A stretch of DNA of 56,791 nucleotides from Rhodococcus zopfii NBRC 100606 = JCM 9919 (GTDB taxonomy: Bacteria; Actinomycetota; Actinomycetes; Mycobacteriales; Mycobacteriaceae). The notes beneath the pieces were generated by a model. The model ran no database searches. It was not told where the DNA came from and was given only the letters and a program-made list of their open reading frames with translations. Shown in pieces: positions 53,086 to 56,791 of this stretch. The translations under genes were made by a program, and so were the position numbers. The first letter of the stretch is position 1, and every line of letters begins with the position of its first letter. Location: the NCBI RefSeq assembly GCF_001895025.1, contig NZ_BCXI01000025.1, positions 1-56,791 on the forward strand. Reading direction: 5' to 3'.

Positions 53086-53114
53086 TTGACAAAGCGCGAG
53101 GCGGGCCGCAAAGT
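53086..53114 (+). promoter_or_regulatory. possible promoter of the nitronate monooxygenase/hydratase operon
   Basis: TTGACA at 53086-53091 is a perfect -35 hexamer. After 17 nt comes CAAAGT, a poor -10 match. It is located in the 219-nt divergent gap between the double TetR gene and the gene starting at 53197, where TetR control is expected. Confidence 0.35.
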
Positions 53115-53139
53115 TAACTCCGATTCTCAGACTTTGTGA

Positions 53140-54968
<1,829 letters not shown>

Positions 54969-55230
54969 CGACCTGCGGTGTACTTGGCACCGCGTTCGCG
55001 GTGTGCTGCCGCGGCCCGAGCCGGGGTTGCACACCGCTCTGGACCAGCGGACTATCGGATCGTCCGGCTCATGAGCGTCGCGCACCGCGGTGCGTCAGAT
55101 CATTCGAAATATCGAGAATCCATGTTAACAAGAGGCCTGGCGCTGACCCCTCGGCATCTGTAATGTGCGTCACAACACAACGGTGCCGAGCCCGCCGGTT
55201 CGCTCCCCGTCCCCTCGAGAGGAACAGTCG

Positions 55231-56791
55231 ATGACCGCTACCTCCGCACTCTCGGAGTCTCTGCGCTTCCGCGGCAACAACTGGAACAACCAGGTTGCCC
55301 GCCACGCCCTGATGATTCCGGAGCGCACCGCGCTGAGGTTCCAGGGTGAGTCGATCACCTGGTCGCAGCTCGACCAGCGCGTGAACAAGCTTGCCGACGC
55401 GCTGTCGCGGCGCGGCGTCGGCTTCGGCGACCGCGTCATCGTCCTGATGCTCAACCGCCCCGAATACCTCGAAACCGTGCTCGCCGCAAACGCGCTCGGC
55501 GCGATCGCCGTTCCGGTCAACTTCCGGCTCACGCCACCCGAGGTCGCCTTCCTCATCGCGGACTCGGGTTCCAAGGCCATCGTCGTGGAGGGTCCGCTCG
55601 TGCCCCTCGCGGACGCCGCGCGTGCGCAGTCCGAGGGCCTGGACCTGGTTGTCACCGTGGGTGCGGATCCGCAGGGCGACGCGGTGGCCTACGAGGACCT
55701 CGTGGCGGAAGAAGGGGAAGCGCATGCGCCCCTGAGCATCCCGAACGACACGCCCGCCCTGATCATGTACACCTCGGGAACGACGGGCCGGCCCAAGGGG
55801 GCGGTGCTGACGCACTCGAACATGGAAGCACAGTCCCTCACCTGCATCCGCGCGTTCCACATGTACGGGGAGGACAACATCGGCTTCTGCGCGTCGCCGA
55901 TGTTCCACATCGCCGCACTCGGCTCGATGGCCCCCAGCCTCATGCTCGGCCAGACGACCGTCATCTACCCGGTCGGCGCGTTCGACCCGAACACCCTGCT
56001 CGACGTGCTCGAAGCCGAGCGCGTGACGAGCCTGTTCCTCGTGCCCGTGCAGTGGCAGGCGATGTGCGCCGCGCAGCAGGCGAACCCGCGGAAACTTGCG
56101 CTGCGCAACATTTCCTGGGGCGCGGCACCGAGCTCGGACACGATCCTGCGGGCCATGGCCGAGACCTTCCCGGACGCCTTCAATGTCGCGGTGTTCGGGC
56201 AGACCGAGATGTCGCCGATCACGTGTGTTCTCGACGGCGAGGACGCGATCCGCAAGCTCGGTTCGGTCGGCCGGGTCATCCCGACGATCCAGGCTCGTGT
56301 CGTCGACGACGAGATGAACGACGTCGTGCCCGGCGAGATCGGCGAGATCGTCTACCGCGGACCGACCATGATGCGCGAGTACTGGAACAACGAGGCCTCG
56401 ACCGCGGATGCGTTCGCGGGCGGCTGGTTCCATTCCGGCGACCTCGTGCGCGTCGACGACGAAGGCTTCGTCTACGTCGTCGACCGCAAGAAGGACATGA
56501 TCATCTCCGGCGGCGAGAACATCTACTGCGCCGAGGTCGAGAACGTCCTGTACGGCCACGAAAAGGTTCTCGAGGCCGCGGTCATCGGCCGCCCGGACGC
56601 CAAGTGGGGCGAGGTTCCGGTCGCGGTCCTCGCGCTGGCCGCCGGGACCGACGATCTCACGATCGAGGAACTGCAGCCCTACCTCGACGATCACCTGGCG
56701 CGCTACAAGCACCCGAAGGAAGTGGTGATCGTGGAGGCGTTGCCGCGCAACGCGAGCGGCAAGGTCGTCAAGCACGAATTGCGTGGGGGGA
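55231..56791 (+). CDS. fadD5: fatty-acid CoA ligase, FadD5-like (cut by window edge)
   Basis: The first 520 codons of an AMP-forming acyl-CoA synthetase, nearly complete. The P-loop is LIMYTSGTTGRPKGAVLTH near residues 175-193. Motif ISWGAAPSSDTILRAM, VFGQTEMSPITCVL and GWFHSGDLVRVDDEGFVYVV follow, then DRKKDMIISGGENIYCAEVE and the catalytic Lys in LPRNASGKVVKHEL. Similarity to mycobacterial FadD5 (Rv0166) is strong by eye along the whole length, including ALIMYTSGTTGRPKGAVLTH. In mycobacteria that gene opens the mce1 locus; whether yrbE/mce genes follow lies beyond the window. The ATG has GAGAGGA 8 nt upstream. Confidence 0.85.
   Translation, partial: MTATSALSESLRFRGNNWNNQVARHALMIPERTALRFQGESITWSQLDQRVNKLADALSRRGVGFGDRVIVLMLNRPEYLETVLAANALGAIAVPVNFRLTPPEVAFLIADSGSKAIVVEGPLVPLADAARAQSEGLDLVVTVGADPQGDAVAYEDLVAEEGEAHAPLSIPNDTPALIMYTSGTTGRPKGAVLTHSNMEAQSLTCIRAFHMYGEDNIGFCASPMFHIAALGSMAPSLMLGQTTVIYPVGAFDPNTLLDVLEAERVTSLFLVPVQWQAMCAAQQANPRKLALRNISWGAAPSSDTILRAMAETFPDAFNVAVFGQTEMSPITCVLDGEDAIRKLGSVGRVIPTIQARVVDDEMNDVVPGEIGEIVYRGPTMMREYWNNEASTADAFAGGWFHSGDLVRVDDEGFVYVVDRKKDMIISGGENIYCAEVENVLYGHEKVLEAAVIGRPDAKWGEVPVAVLALAAGTDDLTIEELQPYLDDHLARYKHPKEVVIVEALPRNASGKVVKHELRGG

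Noticed and set aside
55231..56791. Calling the right end a full mce1 locus
   Set aside because: Only the FadD5-like ligase is inside the window; no yrbE or mce gene is visible, so the link stays a suggestion.

Overview
The window is high-GC actinobacterial DNA, most likely from Rhodococcus or a close mycolate-producing relative. The support is codon use, frequent GTG starts, ATGA/GTGA gene overlaps, a FadD5-like ligase, and a core set of genes (aspartate aminotransferase, dnaX, methyltransferase/FAD-oxidase pair, SRPBCC, amidase, ybaB, recR). As I recall it, that core follows the Mycobacterium tuberculosis order Rv3722c to Rv3715c. Species was not determined, and every family assignment is by eye from motifs.

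Region 1 (1-9239, minus strand) is one long catabolic-looking operon: HD protein, IclR regulator, cytochrome P450, a two-subunit PEP-synthase-like dikinase (380 + 610 aa), SDR dehydrogenase, 2Fe-2S ferredoxin, ferredoxin reductase, a second HD protein and an aldehyde dehydrogenase cut by the window edge. The dikinase sizes and domain split match phenylphosphate synthase-type enzymes. The expected logic is hydroxylation by the P450 system, ATP-dependent phosphorylation of the alcohol or phenol, then oxidation. Two nearly identical 19-bp inverted repeats, upstream of the first HD gene and upstream of the P450 gene, look like IclR operators. This is the best candidate for an undescribed system.

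Region 2 (9420-15282) is accessory. It holds a secreted HNH nuclease-like lipoprotein, a divergent LspA, about 1.2 kb without a convincing gene, a nucleotidyltransferase/small-protein pair resembling a toxin-antitoxin module, a decayed phospholipase D-like gene and a small hypothetical protein. It ends at a tRNA-Ser(GGA) gene.

Region 3 (15403-26717) holds the SRP RNA, an aspartate aminotransferase, an unknown membrane protein, an HhH-GPD repair protein, two VOC proteins sharing an upstream motif, an azoreductase, an HPF/RaiA-like protein, an ammonium transporter, a PadR regulator and dnaX. Region 4 (26739-38265) interrupts the core with an Hsp70-like membrane protein plus lipoprotein, a membrane protein/histidine kinase/response regulator operon, fadA-fadB for beta-oxidation, and an AbiEi-like gene bracketed by two related hairpins.

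Region 5 (38281-43391) returns to the core: a methyltransferase/FAD oxidoreductase pair probably making methyl-branched fatty acids, SRPBCC, peptidoglycan amidase, ybaB and recR. Region 6 (43394-56791) holds a TetR/MFS efflux pair with operator, a GntR-controlled aldehyde dehydrogenase with two MpaB-family (DUF2236) genes on either side, an alcohol dehydrogenase operon led by a double TetR protein, a nitronate monooxygenase-like/enoyl-CoA hydratase pair, and a FadD5-like acyl-CoA synthetase running off the right edge.
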